64,000 nucleotides of DNA, from the NCBI GenBank assembly GCA_028622995.1, contig JAJQJQ010000024.1, positions 620,001-684,000 on the forward strand, written 5' to 3'. The stretch comes from Panagrolaimus kolymaensis. Lineage: Eukaryota; Nematoda; Chromadorea; Rhabditida; Panagrolaimidae. A program made the position numbers and the translations under genes. The first letter of the stretch is position 1. Every line of letters starts with the position of its first letter. Below the pieces are notes generated by a model that was not told the origin of the DNA, searched no databases, and was given only the letters and a program-made list of their open reading frames with translations. Positions 34,701 to 47,200 of this stretch are shown here, one piece after another.

Positions 34701-37700
34701 GCAACAACGACTTAAAAAAGGCTAGAAGATGCTCCTTCTTTGCCACTTTTTTTCCTTCCTTGCTTTAAAAATGAGAATGATGGGATGGGTATAAGAAAGC
34801 TAAAAAGCTATAAGGAGAAAAGGAAAAGAAAAAGGAGCATCTTCTTCGATGTAAATCAATTTTGTCAAGCTCTTCCTTCTTTTTTCTTCCTTCAGGCACT
34901 CGAAAAATATTGTTTTTTTGTCAAAAGCTTTTAAGCATGTTTTTTTTCTGTTGTTGTTTTGCCCTTTTTTTAAGAGGAGTAAAAAGTTATTTTGATCTCT
35001 TTTTTATTAGAGTAACAAATGTGAAATGATATTGTTTGTATTCCATGAATTTTTTATTTTGACAGTTTTTTTTCTTCTTCTTTTAACTGATAATATTTTT
35101 AATTTGTTAAACTTTTTTTTAAATTCGTTAAAGTTTTTTTTATCATCATACGTTGGTGTCTTTAAATATTTCTGGTGGGTATGAATGAAGACGTTGTCGC
35201 AGTTTTTTTTTAAATTACCATACCTCCTTTTTGATTATCCTAAATATTTAAAGGCTTATGAACTTTATCCTTATTTCATTTGATCTTTACCATCTGACGA
35301 TGTATTGGGCAGTTTTTTTCTTAATATTTCTTTGATTGGTAAATCACTAAACTTTTTGAGCTATAATTTGTATTTTTGAAAAGCTTTCTGCCAATGATCT
35401 CAAATGCGAAACAGTTTTAATCGTTCATAATTTTTTTATTCCAATGAATTTTAAGGAAAAATTGAATATTAATTTTGTGGAACAAGAATTTTAAAAGCCA
35501 AATAAAGAGAATATACAATTGGCAGTTTTAAATTAGGAGATTATTTATTGTTATTAACTTACAGTTTATAAAAAAGCTCTAACTTCATCCAAAACAGTTT
35601 TTTTATTTATCAAACATCAAATAACCGTAGTCATTATTAAAAATTTTGCAAAAGACTTTTTTTAATTTTTAATTATTCCCTAGAAACATCTTTCTTTTAT
35701 CTTCATTATTCTTCGTTGCCAATAACAACTTTATGATGATATTTAAAATATAAATAAGCAAATCTTAAAACATTTCCTACTATCTTTCTATTTCTTGGCA
35801 GTTTTTTTTCTTAATTTTTTGTTTAGCAACAACCAACAACAAAGGGGGAATCGCTATTTTTTTATTCTTTTGTTTTATTTTCTCAAAAGCCTAATAAATG
35901 AGTTTTTTGTTTTGTTTTAAAAATAAATTTTTCCACTGTGGTAACGAATAACAAAACAAAATTCGACAATACCAATAAAAAACGATGACACGCAGAAGCT
36001 GAAGAGAAGAAAAAAACATAAGAAAAAAATTTGTTTAGTTATGCCAAAAGCAGCAAAGAAATAACAAGCAAAGGCAGGCAAAAAAAGGGCGATGAATGCA
36101 TTCTTCTTTTTTGTTATTATTCGTAGTTGTTGTTGCCGTCGCCGCCGGTAAAATAGTGTCGTCGGTGTCTCTTTTCTTCTACTTTTCTTATTCTTTTCTT
36201 TTGAGCTCCAAAAAAAAGAAGAATACAACAAAAAAGGCGAGACATTTTTTTTCTTTGGGGTTAATTTCAACGCTTTTTTTCTTCTTCTTCTTTTTGGGTT
36301 TTCGTTTCATTTTTTTTTTGTGGTTCTCCGGTAAAAGAATTTTTTTTTTTGAAGCAAGCAAGCCGTGACTATTACTACCCCATTTTTTTCTCTGAAACCT
36401 AGCTCACTTACAAGCTGCTCGCTTACATGGAGAATCTTTTTTTTAGAGAAAAAAAACCAAGCGAGCAAGTAAGCAAAGAAAAAGGCAGGGAATTCTTTCC
36501 CTGGTTTTTTTGTTCGAAAAAAAAGATGAGTGAGTGAAAAATAGGAGAAGGAGGAAACTGGCCCTTCTTCTTTCCGCTGAAGCCGCGCTTCCATCGTTTT
36601 TGGTATATATATTTATTTTTTTCAAAACGTGTCCATTGCTTTCATTTTAAAGCTTTTTTTTTATTTAGAAAGGAAGACGAAAAAATGTTTTTAAGTGGGC
36701 CAAAAAAATGGGTTTTTTTTGCTGGTGGTGGTTGTTGTTGTTTCAAGCTTTCCCCACATTTATATATATTTTTTTGTTTTGGGTTGTGAACCTTTATTTT
36801 CAGTTTTTTTACAAATAAATATTAATTTTATGTCTATTTCGAATATTATGTGAACTTAACCCAGTTTTTTTTATTATCTATCGTCCAATAGTAATATTAC
36901 CTAATTTCTTAATTCCCATAAATTAAATTTGTATACAGTTTTAATTTTCGATAAAAGTCAAATAATACTTTTTTTAAATTCAGTTATTAATTTTATACAA
37001 CAAATGTAAAAAACGCTTTTGAATCAGATTGATACTCGACTACTCAGTTTTTACTTTCAATTAAAATTCAATCGAATCAATTTTTTTGTGCTTTGTAACT
37101 TAACCTAGCATTTATTTAAAAAATAAGAATATTTTTAATATGTAAAGAAAAAACCTGCAATCAGTTAAATTTTATTAATTACAGCGGATGATATTTAAAT
37201 ACAGTTTTTAACGAATAGAAAACTGGATAAACTAAAAATAATTTTACATTTTCGATTCGAACTTATAAAAAAATGCAGTTTTTAAATACTATTATGGTTT
37301 TATTTTTTTGTTACTTAGTTGACGTCGATTACAGTTTAAAATAACAATAATAAACTCTATATGTACATCGTATGGTATTCAGTTCAGTTTGTAATTATTA
37401 AAAAGCCATATTCAGACGTTCTACCCAGTTTTTACTTACCTGTTTAAAAGAGCTCCAGTTTTGTCTGAAATAAAAAGAAAATTGTGAGGCTCCAAATTAT
37501 CTCACCATTAATTTTTATCTCAGTTTATTATTTGAAAATTATTAAAACCTCCAATTCGTGCTCCCCCAGTTTTATTCACATTAGAATATTATTATTTTTA
37601 CTCGGGAACATAAACACTTGTTTTCTGTGCTCACTCAATTATATCCTATTCCAGTTAAAAAATTTAATAAAAAATTTCGCGAAAAAAAAATTTACTTTTA

Positions 37701-40181
37701 ATTCGTACTATCCCTGAACCAGTGTTAAAAAAAATAGTAAAATAATAAAGTTGGATAAACTAAGATTCGTTAAAGAAAAAAATATTTATTATTTATTTTA
37801 AATTTTAATGTAAATATCACACAAAGTTTGCTTCAGTTTAAAAAAGTCTCCAAGTCTTGAAAACAATGCCAAAGTTAATTTTATTTTAAATAAAGCCTGC
37901 TATTTAAATATGCTCCAGTTTTCAATCTTTACTTATGTGAAGAAAAAATAATAATGATGGCAAAAAATAAATTACTAATAATTTTATTTCACAGTTTCCA
38001 AAAAAACTTTAAAATTTGGCAGTTAAATTAAATATATTTGATTAATTCTTAACCCCATCTCTACAATGGACAGTTTATTATTAAATCTTTTTCATTCCAT
38101 TCCATGACCCTTAAGAAAAGAAAAGTGTTGAACTTTACTCTTATATAAACCATTTTTTAACCTTTTGACATTTATCGCTTCTTCTTTTTTTGCAAACACA
38201 TTTACACACAATTACTTTTCTTTTATTTTATTTTATTTTAGCCTACGCGGGTTGCGTTCTTTTCTTTCTTCCTTAATGTCTAAAAAAAATAAAGCTTTCT
38301 TTTTTGAATACCTAATCTTCTTCTTCCCTCAAATCGTCACACATACATACTATTTATTTACTTACTTACTTTTTTTATAAACTACCCCATTTTTTTTTTG
38401 CTTTGCTTTGCCATGCTTCTATTTTTTTTTTATATTTATTCAAATCTCGCTGGAATAACAACGACCATTGTTGCCCTTTTTTTAAAAAAAAAATGGTGAA
38501 GGAGAAAACCCTTGTGGCAGAGGCATTCCTCTGTCATTCTTTTTTTTATTGAGCGAATAAAAAAGCGGTGAAAAAGGAAAAAGAAAAAAAAAACAAAAGA
38601 GCTACGACAACGCCAACCAAAAAACCTTCATATTTTCTTCTTTTTTTTTCTTTATTGAAGCAAAGTGCTAAGGTGTCGAAATGAAGAAAAAAGAAAAAAA
38701 GTGATTTCATTTTTTTCTTGACAAAAAATTACTTTTCTATTTTTTTTTTCTTTTTTTTTTTTGTAAAAACAATAAATCGTGGCCTGCCGTATATATTAAT
38801 TTTATATATTCTTATGGATCTCATGGTTCACTACAGTTTTTTTAAATTTATAAATGGCAAATAAAAAAAAGGCAATAATCAACATATTAGCTTTTTTTTT
38901 TGCTCTGATTCAGTTTAATTTTATCTTTCTTCGTTCGAGTTATTCCCCTTATTTTGTGCTCAGTTTTTTTAATGGCTATTAATATTCTAAAAAATGGGGC
39001 GTTGAATTGCATCTTTATATTCAAATCGACAGTTTTTCTCTCCAAAATCTAATCTTTTTTTATGTCAAAATTTTATGTAAGAAAAAAAAAACGAGAAATC
39101 GACAGTTTATTAAATATTTACTTTTTGTTTTGAGACTTTTTATAAGAAATTCCTTATTAACAAGGTAAAAACCATTGGTCAGTTTATGATGGCCTTTCAA
39201 TAATTATTTTTACAGTTTTTATTAACTTTATTGGATTAAAAATGTTTGTCCAATAAGAAACTAAAATACAATTTTTTTTTTGCTTTAAATTTTTGTGCTT
39301 CCATAGTTTTTCTTTTTTTACTTTCATATTTGTAGTTGCTAATTATTAGTTTCCATTTCCCCTCATATTTTCACATTTGTTTATTGATTGGATTCATCAT
39401 TATTTTCAGAAACTTTTTTTCCTGTTCTTTTAATAATAATATAAATTTTTTATACATACTTCTTTCCTTTTATTTTTTTTTCTCATTTTAATTAACGAAA
39501 ACAAGAAGTAAAGAAAAAAATATTATACATGTTAGTGTATTGAATTACACACCTTTCGAAAAACGTGATAGAGAAAGAAAAAGAGAAAGTGGCAGTGCTC
39601 TATTTTTTTTTTATGTTTTTCTTTAAATTTCGTTAAGCTCCCTTTCTTGATTTTGTTAAAGTTTTTAAAAAAGGTTGTTTTTTTTTACCTCTTTTTATTA
39701 TTATTCTGTCCAGTTTATGTTTTAAAATAAAATAAAAGTCCTTTTAAAACAGTTTTTTTTTCTTCATTGTAAAGTTTGGTCAAAATGCACGCGAAGCATC
39801 TTCTATTATGCATGGCATTTTCTCTTTTTATCACTTTTTTACGACCATTGCGTGCCTAAATATTTTCTTGCTTCATTATAAGAAATTTTTTTTCTTCGTT
39901 TGTTGCAAAAAAAATTAAAAATGATGGTGCAGTTTTTGTAAATTTTTAAAATTCACCATCGTTCATGTTCTTTCCTAGTTTATTGTTTCTTTTGAACTTT
40001 GTTTTGTTGCTAGATATTAAAGATATCCAGCTTTGTAATAAGAAAAAATTTTTACTTTTGATAAAGTTTGCTTTCACAAAAAAAAATCTGTGGATCGACA
40101 ATCAGTTAAAAAAATTTAAATATATTCATCCCGCGATTTTGTCTTTGTTTTTCTATAAAATAACAGTTTTAAAAAATAATT
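31740..40181. other. 8.4-kb gene desert
   Basis: No coding exon with convincing splice sites or protein-like composition was found. Open frames here are Phe/Lys/Asn-rich translations of A and T runs. The contents are the CAGTT array, poly-T tracts and two less AT-rich islands (about 35.81-36.80 and 38.08-38.83 kb) that may be promoters or enhancers of flanking genes. Confidence 0.6.
34724..34845. repeat. Inverted repeat with 14-bp perfect arms
   Basis: AGAAGATGCTCCTT at 34724-34737 is matched by its reverse complement at 34832-34845. Partial pairing continues inward through T/C-rich versus A/G-rich sequence. It could be a small-RNA hairpin or a decayed foldback element. Confidence 0.4.
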
Positions 40182-43100
40182 ATGCCTTTTTGCTTCCTTC
40201 ATTTTTTTCAAGTTCATATTTTTTCCGACTATCGTGCGTAAAGTAAAATTATCCAGTTTTTAATGTACTCTTCAAAAAAACGAAATACATTTTTTTAGAA
40301 TTCTCATACTTTTGGCAAATAAATCTTTGCTATTCCCAATAATATCAACTCTCCAGTTAAATAAAAAACGACGAAAAATTTTGTCACCAACAAGAAATCT
40401 CCACCAAAATTTTCAATGCGAAAACGGAGAAGGCGAAGAAGAATCTGAATTATCAATGCCGTCAGATTTTATAATTAATTTATTTAAAAATAATAATAAA
40501 AATAAAAACAAATCTTATTGCAATAAAATTAATATTATCAGTGAGTTTATTATTACAGCAAAAAAAGTACTAAAATTACAGTTTTTTTAGATACAAATTT
40601 ATATTTCCCTAAAATTCTTTCAAATGTTAAAAAGAAGACAATATTGAAATTCAAACTGATTCAGTTTTTGATATTATTTTATTTTATTAGTTTTTATATA
40701 CCTATTGGTAAGTAAAATTAGCTTTAATTACTTCGTAAATTTAATTAATAGATTTTTACGCTAAACTCGAACAAGACAGTTTCTTTCAAAAAGCTTATTA
40801 AATAAAAATGAATTTTGTCCTAACCGTGAAGTTGGTTAGAACAAAGAATGTTCCTTTAATGCCGTAGGTTGACAAACAAATAAATAGTAAGTATTTATTA
40901 TCAGGAACACAGCTGTTAGCTGAGCGGTAAGCTAACAGCAACAAAGACGATACAGAGTAAAGTGAAATGTAAAGTGAAGTTCTAACAACTAACAAAACAA
41001 TGAAACAATGAATACAAAATAGGCTATACAGCGAGGCTTCCACAATCCATACGAGACCATCAGAAATCGCCATTTTGAATGCTTCGTGTTGTCAGAGCCA
41101 CAACAAATTTAAAGAAAGAAATCCAGTTTTAGTTATAAATTTTATTTTTTATTTCGTAAAATTTTAGCAAGGCCACACCTAATCACCGGACACAGTTTAA
41201 TAATCTTTCCATAAAAATTCTTGTAAATTTTCAATTAAAATTGCTAAATTTTTTAAAATTAAATATAAAAATATCCACAAAATACACAGTTATAAATTTC
41301 AGCTTTTTTTTACAGAATAAATTTTGGGCAATGATCCACTCCATTTCCTTATTCAGTTTTAAAATAGCCGTGTTTTAATTAAAAATTAATATTCACTTTT
41401 TCATTTGTTTCAGTTAATGCTACTGGTATTGGTTGTTTTGTATGTAGTTCCTTTAATGGTTCAAATCCAGAATGTGAGGATACTTTTAATTCCACGGTGG
41501 ATCGAGGAGCTAAAGGAAATGTTGCAAATTATCAATTTCCATGTTGGGCTTTCAAAAAGAATCGTCAAGGCCTTTTTCCCGCTGATCATTGTATTAAAGT
41601 TAGTGGATATAAAAGTAGTGATCCATCTCAAAGTATCGTAATTCGAACATGCGCATTGGATTCTGGCACTTTAACAGCTGATACAGGTTCGTTGGTATCA
41701 ATTTCAAATTCAGTTTAAATTAATTTATTTTAAAAAATGAAGAAACTAAGCAACATAAATCCAGTTTTAATTTTATAATTTGGAGTGAAAAACTAACTCT
41801 TTCAATTTTGACGCGTGGCTACAAAGAATTTAAAATATGTCTTATTGGTAGTAATCAGTTTTCTAAAAACAATGAGCTATAAAATTAAGATTTTTTAGTT
41901 TATTCCTTGCAAACTCCCTTAAAAATTTCTTGTAACAGTTAACTTAATAAAGTATTTTTGCAAAAGACGGCCTTGAAATTTATAGAGTTTACAAAAATTT
42001 ATTTTTAAGCTTTTTTTAAATCTTAATTTTCAATCCTGAAATGCAGTTTAATAAAAAAAATATTTTGCAGTTCGAACTTCGAATATTCTTTAGCTATATT
42101 TTTTTTAAACGGCCACTATTTAAACTTTCTAATGAAAGCCTAGTTTTTAAAATTTTATATTTTTTTATTTTATTTTCATGTTGATAACCAAAGTCTGGCT
42201 CTCCCGTTTTTTTCCTTCAAATTACGGATTAATATAATACCAAAAACAACAGTCACAGTTCAAATAATTAAATATTATCTCCTCTTTTTTCTGAAGAATT
42301 GCTTTATCAGTTTAAAATATTTTTTAAATTACAAAGTCTAAAAAATCAAATATTATTTTATTTTGGCTGAAAAACAAATTGAGATCTGCTAATTTTGATT
42401 TGCTGCTCCACAAAATTTTAATGCGCCTAATTTACAAGCATCAGTTTTTTTAAATATTGAGCTATAAATATAATGTTCACTATTCTTAAGTTTTTTTATC
42501 CAAAAAAATCTCAACCTTTTACTTGCTAAAACAGTTTATTTAAAAAAAAAGAAATTTATTGATTAAAAAAGTTTATGAAATTACTACTATTTAGATAAAT
42601 ATATTTTGTAACGGTTTCTCTATGTGACAAAACCCTCCAAATATCTAAAAGAACCCAGTTTTTTTTGTTTCAAAAATTCAAATGTTTTTTTATATTTTTT
42701 TGCCTGAAAATAGCCATGCTTTCCATATATTTTCCAACTCATGCAGTTCATGCAGTTTACATTTTTTTAAAGTTATTTTTTAAAAACCAAAATTTCCTGT
42801 TACGAATATCGTACCCAGTTTTTGAAAAATTTATTATACAAAACTTTTTTTGAGACCAAATTTTTGTCCTAACAACTTCAAAATAAATTGCGGCGACACA
42901 TTTAAATTATTAAAATATTCTTTAACCTTGACGCATACAATCACAGTTAAAATTCCTCCCTTAAATGTTTAAATTTTTTTTTTCATTTCAGAAATAGTTC
43001 GAATAAGCCATTGTGGCCATTTTAAATATGAAGGCTATCAATATACGGGTTGTGTGCAATCATGCGATACAGATGGATGTAATACAATTTCATCAAATTA

Positions 43101-43185
43101 TATTATATTTAAAAAATTTGATTCAATGCTCATTGCTTTTGCAACATCAATGATTTCATTGCGGTTATTTATTCACTTATTTTAA
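40182..43185 (+). CDS. Quiver/Ly6-type three-finger protein, GPI-anchor tail
   Basis: The supported core is two exons, 41414-41686 and 42992-43185, containing ten cysteines in Ly6 order (GCFVCSS, NPEC, FPCWAF, HCIK, RTCA, SHCG, TGC, SCDTDGCN). A hydrophobic C-terminal tail follows that would be replaced by a GPI anchor. The pattern and the VIRTCA block resemble the Quiver/Sleepless family, which in flies modulates potassium channels and nicotinic receptors at the surface. Two upstream exons, 40182-40237 and 40299-40540, fit in phase and have splice signals, giving 254 residues in all. They encode an Asn/Lys-rich stretch and no obvious signal peptide, so the 5' end is uncertain. A solo-LTR-like insertion sits in the intron before the Ly6 domain. 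Confidence 0.75.
40816..41105. mobile_element. Candidate solo LTR, 290 bp, with 5-bp target duplication
   Basis: The segment starts TGTCCTAACC and ends GCCACAACA, so it has the TGT...ACA ends of retroelement LTRs. It is flanked on both sides by AATTT (40811-40815 and 41106-41110). It is less AT-rich than its surroundings, lacks CAGTT units, carries an AATAAA and contains a hairpin (GCTGTTAGCT paired with AGCTAACAGC). No internal retroelement genes lie beside it. It interrupts the motif array and lies in a Ly6-gene intron. Confidence 0.65.
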
Positions 43186-43493
43186 TTAATAATAAATTAA
43201 ACAAAACAAATATTAGAAATATCTTTTTAGTAATTTTATTGCAGTTTTTTGGTTTTGTTAGATTTTATGTTAGAAAATAATAAATTTTTGATGAAAATAA
43301 AAAAGAGTAATTTTTTAATTATTTATTTATTACCGACATGGAAATTAGCATTTCTGCTTTTATGGATGAGTTAAAAAAATTTAAATTTTAGTTAATTCTA
43401 AGCAACCAACACTTGGCAGTTTTATCAACAAACAAAAATTGAAAATATTTATGCAATTTGCAATATTTAAAATTTACTTCTTTTATTTACAGT

Positions 43494-44297
43494 TTAAACA
43501 TCAATAAAAAATTTCAAAGTGCTATGTTTTTTGTTTCGATCAATTCGCATCAAATTATACATTTTTCTGGCAGTAAAAAATCCCAATATTCCTTCTAATG
43601 CAGTTAAAATAATTGAAAAAATAAAGGATAATAATAAGTGTAAATTTGAAGAAGAAGAAAAATTCATTTCGAATGGAATAATAAATCCAATTCCAATTCC
43701 AATAATAATCAAATAACCAAAGAGATATCGAACCATAAATGAGCCACGTTTAATTCCAATATAACATTGAGTTGGTCGAGTTTCCCACCAACCAAATATT
43801 GCCACGTTTAAAAGTATTAAACAGTTAAAAATTTCACCAAAAATTATTAAACAAATAGAAATTTTCAATCGGAGTTGGATATCTTCTTTTTTGATTTCAT
43901 TGATCGAATATGAATGAGCTACAAAAACAAAGGCAAGTTTTTAGTGTAAAAAAAACAATCATTGTTAAAGTTGTTCCAAAATTTGGCTAAAACTCATCGA
44001 AACACAAAGCTACAGTTTTTCAAACACAAAAAAGTTTCAGATAAGTAAAAGAATATATTCCTAAAAAATTTTAATTTATTTGTTTAAACTTTAAACAATT
44101 TGATTGTTTCGTGGTTTTGGAATAAATTTGAAATTATTTCTAATCATTAGTCAATTTTTGACATACCTCTTTATTGGCTTGGTTTTTGTGTTATAGCCTC
44201 GTTCAACAGTTTTTTTTTAATTAAAAAATAACGGAAAAAATGAAAGAAAAATAAAAAGGTTTAAAAGTAAGAACTCACTTACACTAACAATCATCAT
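43494..44297 (-). CDS. Small four-helix membrane protein, function unknown
   Basis: The main minus-strand exon, 43918-43494, has a TTTTGTAG acceptor. It encodes four hydrophobic segments (ISICLIIFGEIFNCLILL, YLFGYLIIIGIGIGFIIPF, LLLSFIFSIILTALEGILGF and a first weaker one) with a short polar loop (WWETRPTQCYIGIKRG) and a basic tail. A tiny 5' exon, 44297-44279 (MMIVSV), matches in phase with a GTGAGT donor and gives 147 residues, but such a short exon is tentative. The family is not recognised. It converges with the Ly6 gene, 308 bp apart. The intron carries motifs in the same orientation as the plus-strand genes nearby. Confidence 0.6.
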
Positions 44298-47200
44298 TAT
44301 GCAGTTTTATTTCTCAGTAAAATATATTTTTTAAATTTAAATGAAAGACAAAATTATTCTAATTTAATTTTATGGCAAAGTCTAATCTGGGATTAACTTA
44401 AGTTTTTTGTCTAAATTTTAAAAAACTTTAACTTCGAAATCGTTCTTTTTTTACAGTTTTTATTTTTATTTTTATTTTGCGATTTACAAGCGGCTATCAA
44501 GGTTCAGATATTAAAAATCAAAAACAGTATTTACGCTTATAAAATTAGAAAATAAATGAGCATTGAAAAGTACAAAAGCCAGAACTTTTCTATCCTATTA
44601 ACAAAGCGTTATGCAGTTTTAAAAAAAAAGTCTTAATTTAAAATAAAAAATAACAAAATTACTTAGAAATTTTTAATACCTTAAATCTGCGATAGCAGCA
44701 GAACCAAGTTTTTTTAAAATTTAAAAAATTTAAACTCCTACTAATTTCCATTACACAGTTTTAATCCTTCTTTATTTTACTTTTTACAAGTGGCGGATAA
44801 GGTTCCTTTAAAATAAACTCAGTTTTTATATTTTTAATTTTTTTTTTTAAATAAATCGGTGTTTGTTAGAAATGTTCAAAAATCCTGGACTTCGTTACTA
44901 CATTGCACAACGTCACACAGTTAAAAAATACAATAATTTTAAATTTAAACTAATAATTTTTTTTATGAAATTTTGAATTCTATTTTTCGTATTATCACAA
45001 AGTTTTCAGTTTTTTTTAACAATATTTTTACAGTCTTTATTTTAGCCAACAGTTTTTATTTTTCATTTTTTTGCTTTGAAAAAGTGGTTAGTTGGGCTCA
45101 CGCACAAAAAAAGGCTGCAATGACAGTTATAAGCTTAGAAATGTTTTTAAATGAATAAAATTTAAAACCAACGATCCTGTACGCAGTTTTCCAAAACCCT
45201 AATTATTTTTAAAGACGTAACGCACTTTGTAAAAAAAAATGAATAAAAAACTTCAAATCACTTTAAACGAAATTTTTTGAAATTCATAAATTAAAAAGTG
45301 GCGAAAGTTATTTTGGCAGTTTTTTGCTTTAATAAAATTTTAAAAACCCGTCAAAAGAATTTCTCAAATAAAATCATAAAAAGGCAGTTTACCGTGATTG
45401 TTAAAAATATTAATCAATGAAATCACAGAAATAATCAATAAAATATTAGATAAAATTAAACAAAATAATAAACATATTTTTCCATTTGAAATTGATATAC
45501 ACATATTTTTTCTTCTTTTTTTGTCGAAGGAAGCAATGAATAAAAAAGGTTTACTTTTTTATCAATTGATTTTTTTAGTTCTTTGCTCTTTTTTTAATTT
45601 TTTTTCTTCATCTAATTAGATAGACATGCGACTACTACATATTTTTGGAACAACTTTGTAACAAATAAGTTTTTTACTTATTTAATAAAAAATAAAGAAA
45701 GTAAAGTTATTGATTAAAGGACGAATGTCATTTCGTTTTTTTTTCAAATTCGCACCAATCTGTCTCCACCTGGCAAAAAATGCACAATATCGATTTGCAC
45801 GTAAAAAATGACAGTATGCTTGGGAAAAAAATCTGTCGTTCCCATGCATACTGTCATTTTTTACGTGCAAATCGATATTGAGCATTTTTTGCCAGGTGGA
45901 GACAGATTGGTGCGAATTTGAAAAAAAAACGAAATGACATTCGTCCTTTAAAGAATCAAAGTTTTTTAAAAGTATCAATCGTGGCAAATCAACGGCGGGT
46001 GGCAGTTAAAAAAGAATTTAAAAATAAATGATTAAGTTCCTCAACAATTTATATATAATAATTTATTATTTTTTTATCCCATATTTTTAAATTTTCTTTT
46101 CTAAAACTGTAAACGCAGAAAATTGATTTTTTTTAAAGCTTCCATGCTTTCATGTTGTCATTCGCAACAAAGTTGACTCAGCTTTGATATCTTTATAATT
46201 TTCATTGTTTTTTTTTGTTCTCACTGTGTTGAAATTTCTCGTTCAAGCGCGAGAATGAAAGAGAGACATTAATTTATGAAATTTGCATATAAACTGTGAA
46301 TGAAAGCAACATAACAATGTTTTTTTTACGAAGAGGAGCATCTTAATATAATTTGTATTCAAAAAAAGTTTTCATAGCAGTCCGAAAACATTCAAAGGTT
46401 ATAATAAAAAAATAAATAAATGACGTTTATAAAATCTGTTTAAATAAAAACAAACGTAATAAAAACTGAAATTGGTAAAGCAGAAAAATTAATTTCTAAA
46501 AAAACTGTATAACAATTATCAACATACAATTTTTTTTTCTTATCAGTTTTGTCGTTTATATTACTATGCGATTTTTAGAAAAAATATAATCATATTTTGT
46601 AACTGTTAAAAACAAGAATAATCAAATAACAAAAATAAACTGCCATCCAAATGCATATAAAAAAATTCTGCATCCATGATAAATAAAAAACTTCTTTTTA
46701 TTAAGTTTGAACCGATCGGGTTTATTTTTAGTATATTTTTAAAAAACCGTATTCATTATCTCTGTTTTGTAATCTTTGTAATTATCATTCTACCAAAATA
46801 TTGTTTAAATAATTATTAAAAAATTAACTGTGCTACTTGAAATTTTTTCTTCTAAAACAAGCTCTAATTTACCAACATTTTATTTATTTTCAATTAACGA
46901 GAAAAGAGCTTTTATTTCCATATTTGTTAAAACGGTCTCGCCATTTTTTATGGCTTTGTAATTTTAAAACTGTTGAAAACTTTAAATTACCTTTAAAAAC
47001 TTTCTTTTCGTTAAAATAAAACTGTGTTCTTCTTTAAAATTGTGGTAACTATAATCTTTGATCTTAAGAAAAAAATTAAAACAGTCTTTACTTTTATTTT
47101 GAATTTTATAATTAAATCATGTCTTTCTCTCTCTCTCTCTTCTCAAGTTTTTTTTGTGGTCAACTTTCTTTTCTTCACTTTTTACTTTTTTTTTAAATTT

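Larger units (their letters stand above)
29604..46007 (-). repeat. Polarised motif array, domain 2 (CAGTT on +, i.e. AACTG on -)
   Basis: This is the same unit as domain 1 but reversed: CAGTT followed by an A/T run when read on +. Between 36801 and 37456 fourteen copies were listed against one AACTG (37221). Other opposite copies are rare (33506, 35095, 36556, 40654). The first is at 29604 and the last at 46003. The array crosses plus-strand genes (AKTIP, Ly6) and a minus-strand gene (43.5-44.3 kb) without turning. It is interrupted by a solo-LTR-like insertion and by motif-poor islands at about 35.81-36.80 and 38.08-38.83 kb. Confidence 0.85.

Noticed and set aside
40890..40960. tRNA-like hairpin around GCTGTTAGCTGAGCGG
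   Set aside because: No B-box or cloverleaf could be built; the hairpin is better explained as part of the LTR-like segment.
45682..45987. Minus-strand 101-codon open frame over the 45.8-kb hairpin
   Set aside because: It is simply the translation of the inverted repeat; both arms read open and no family or splice context supports it.
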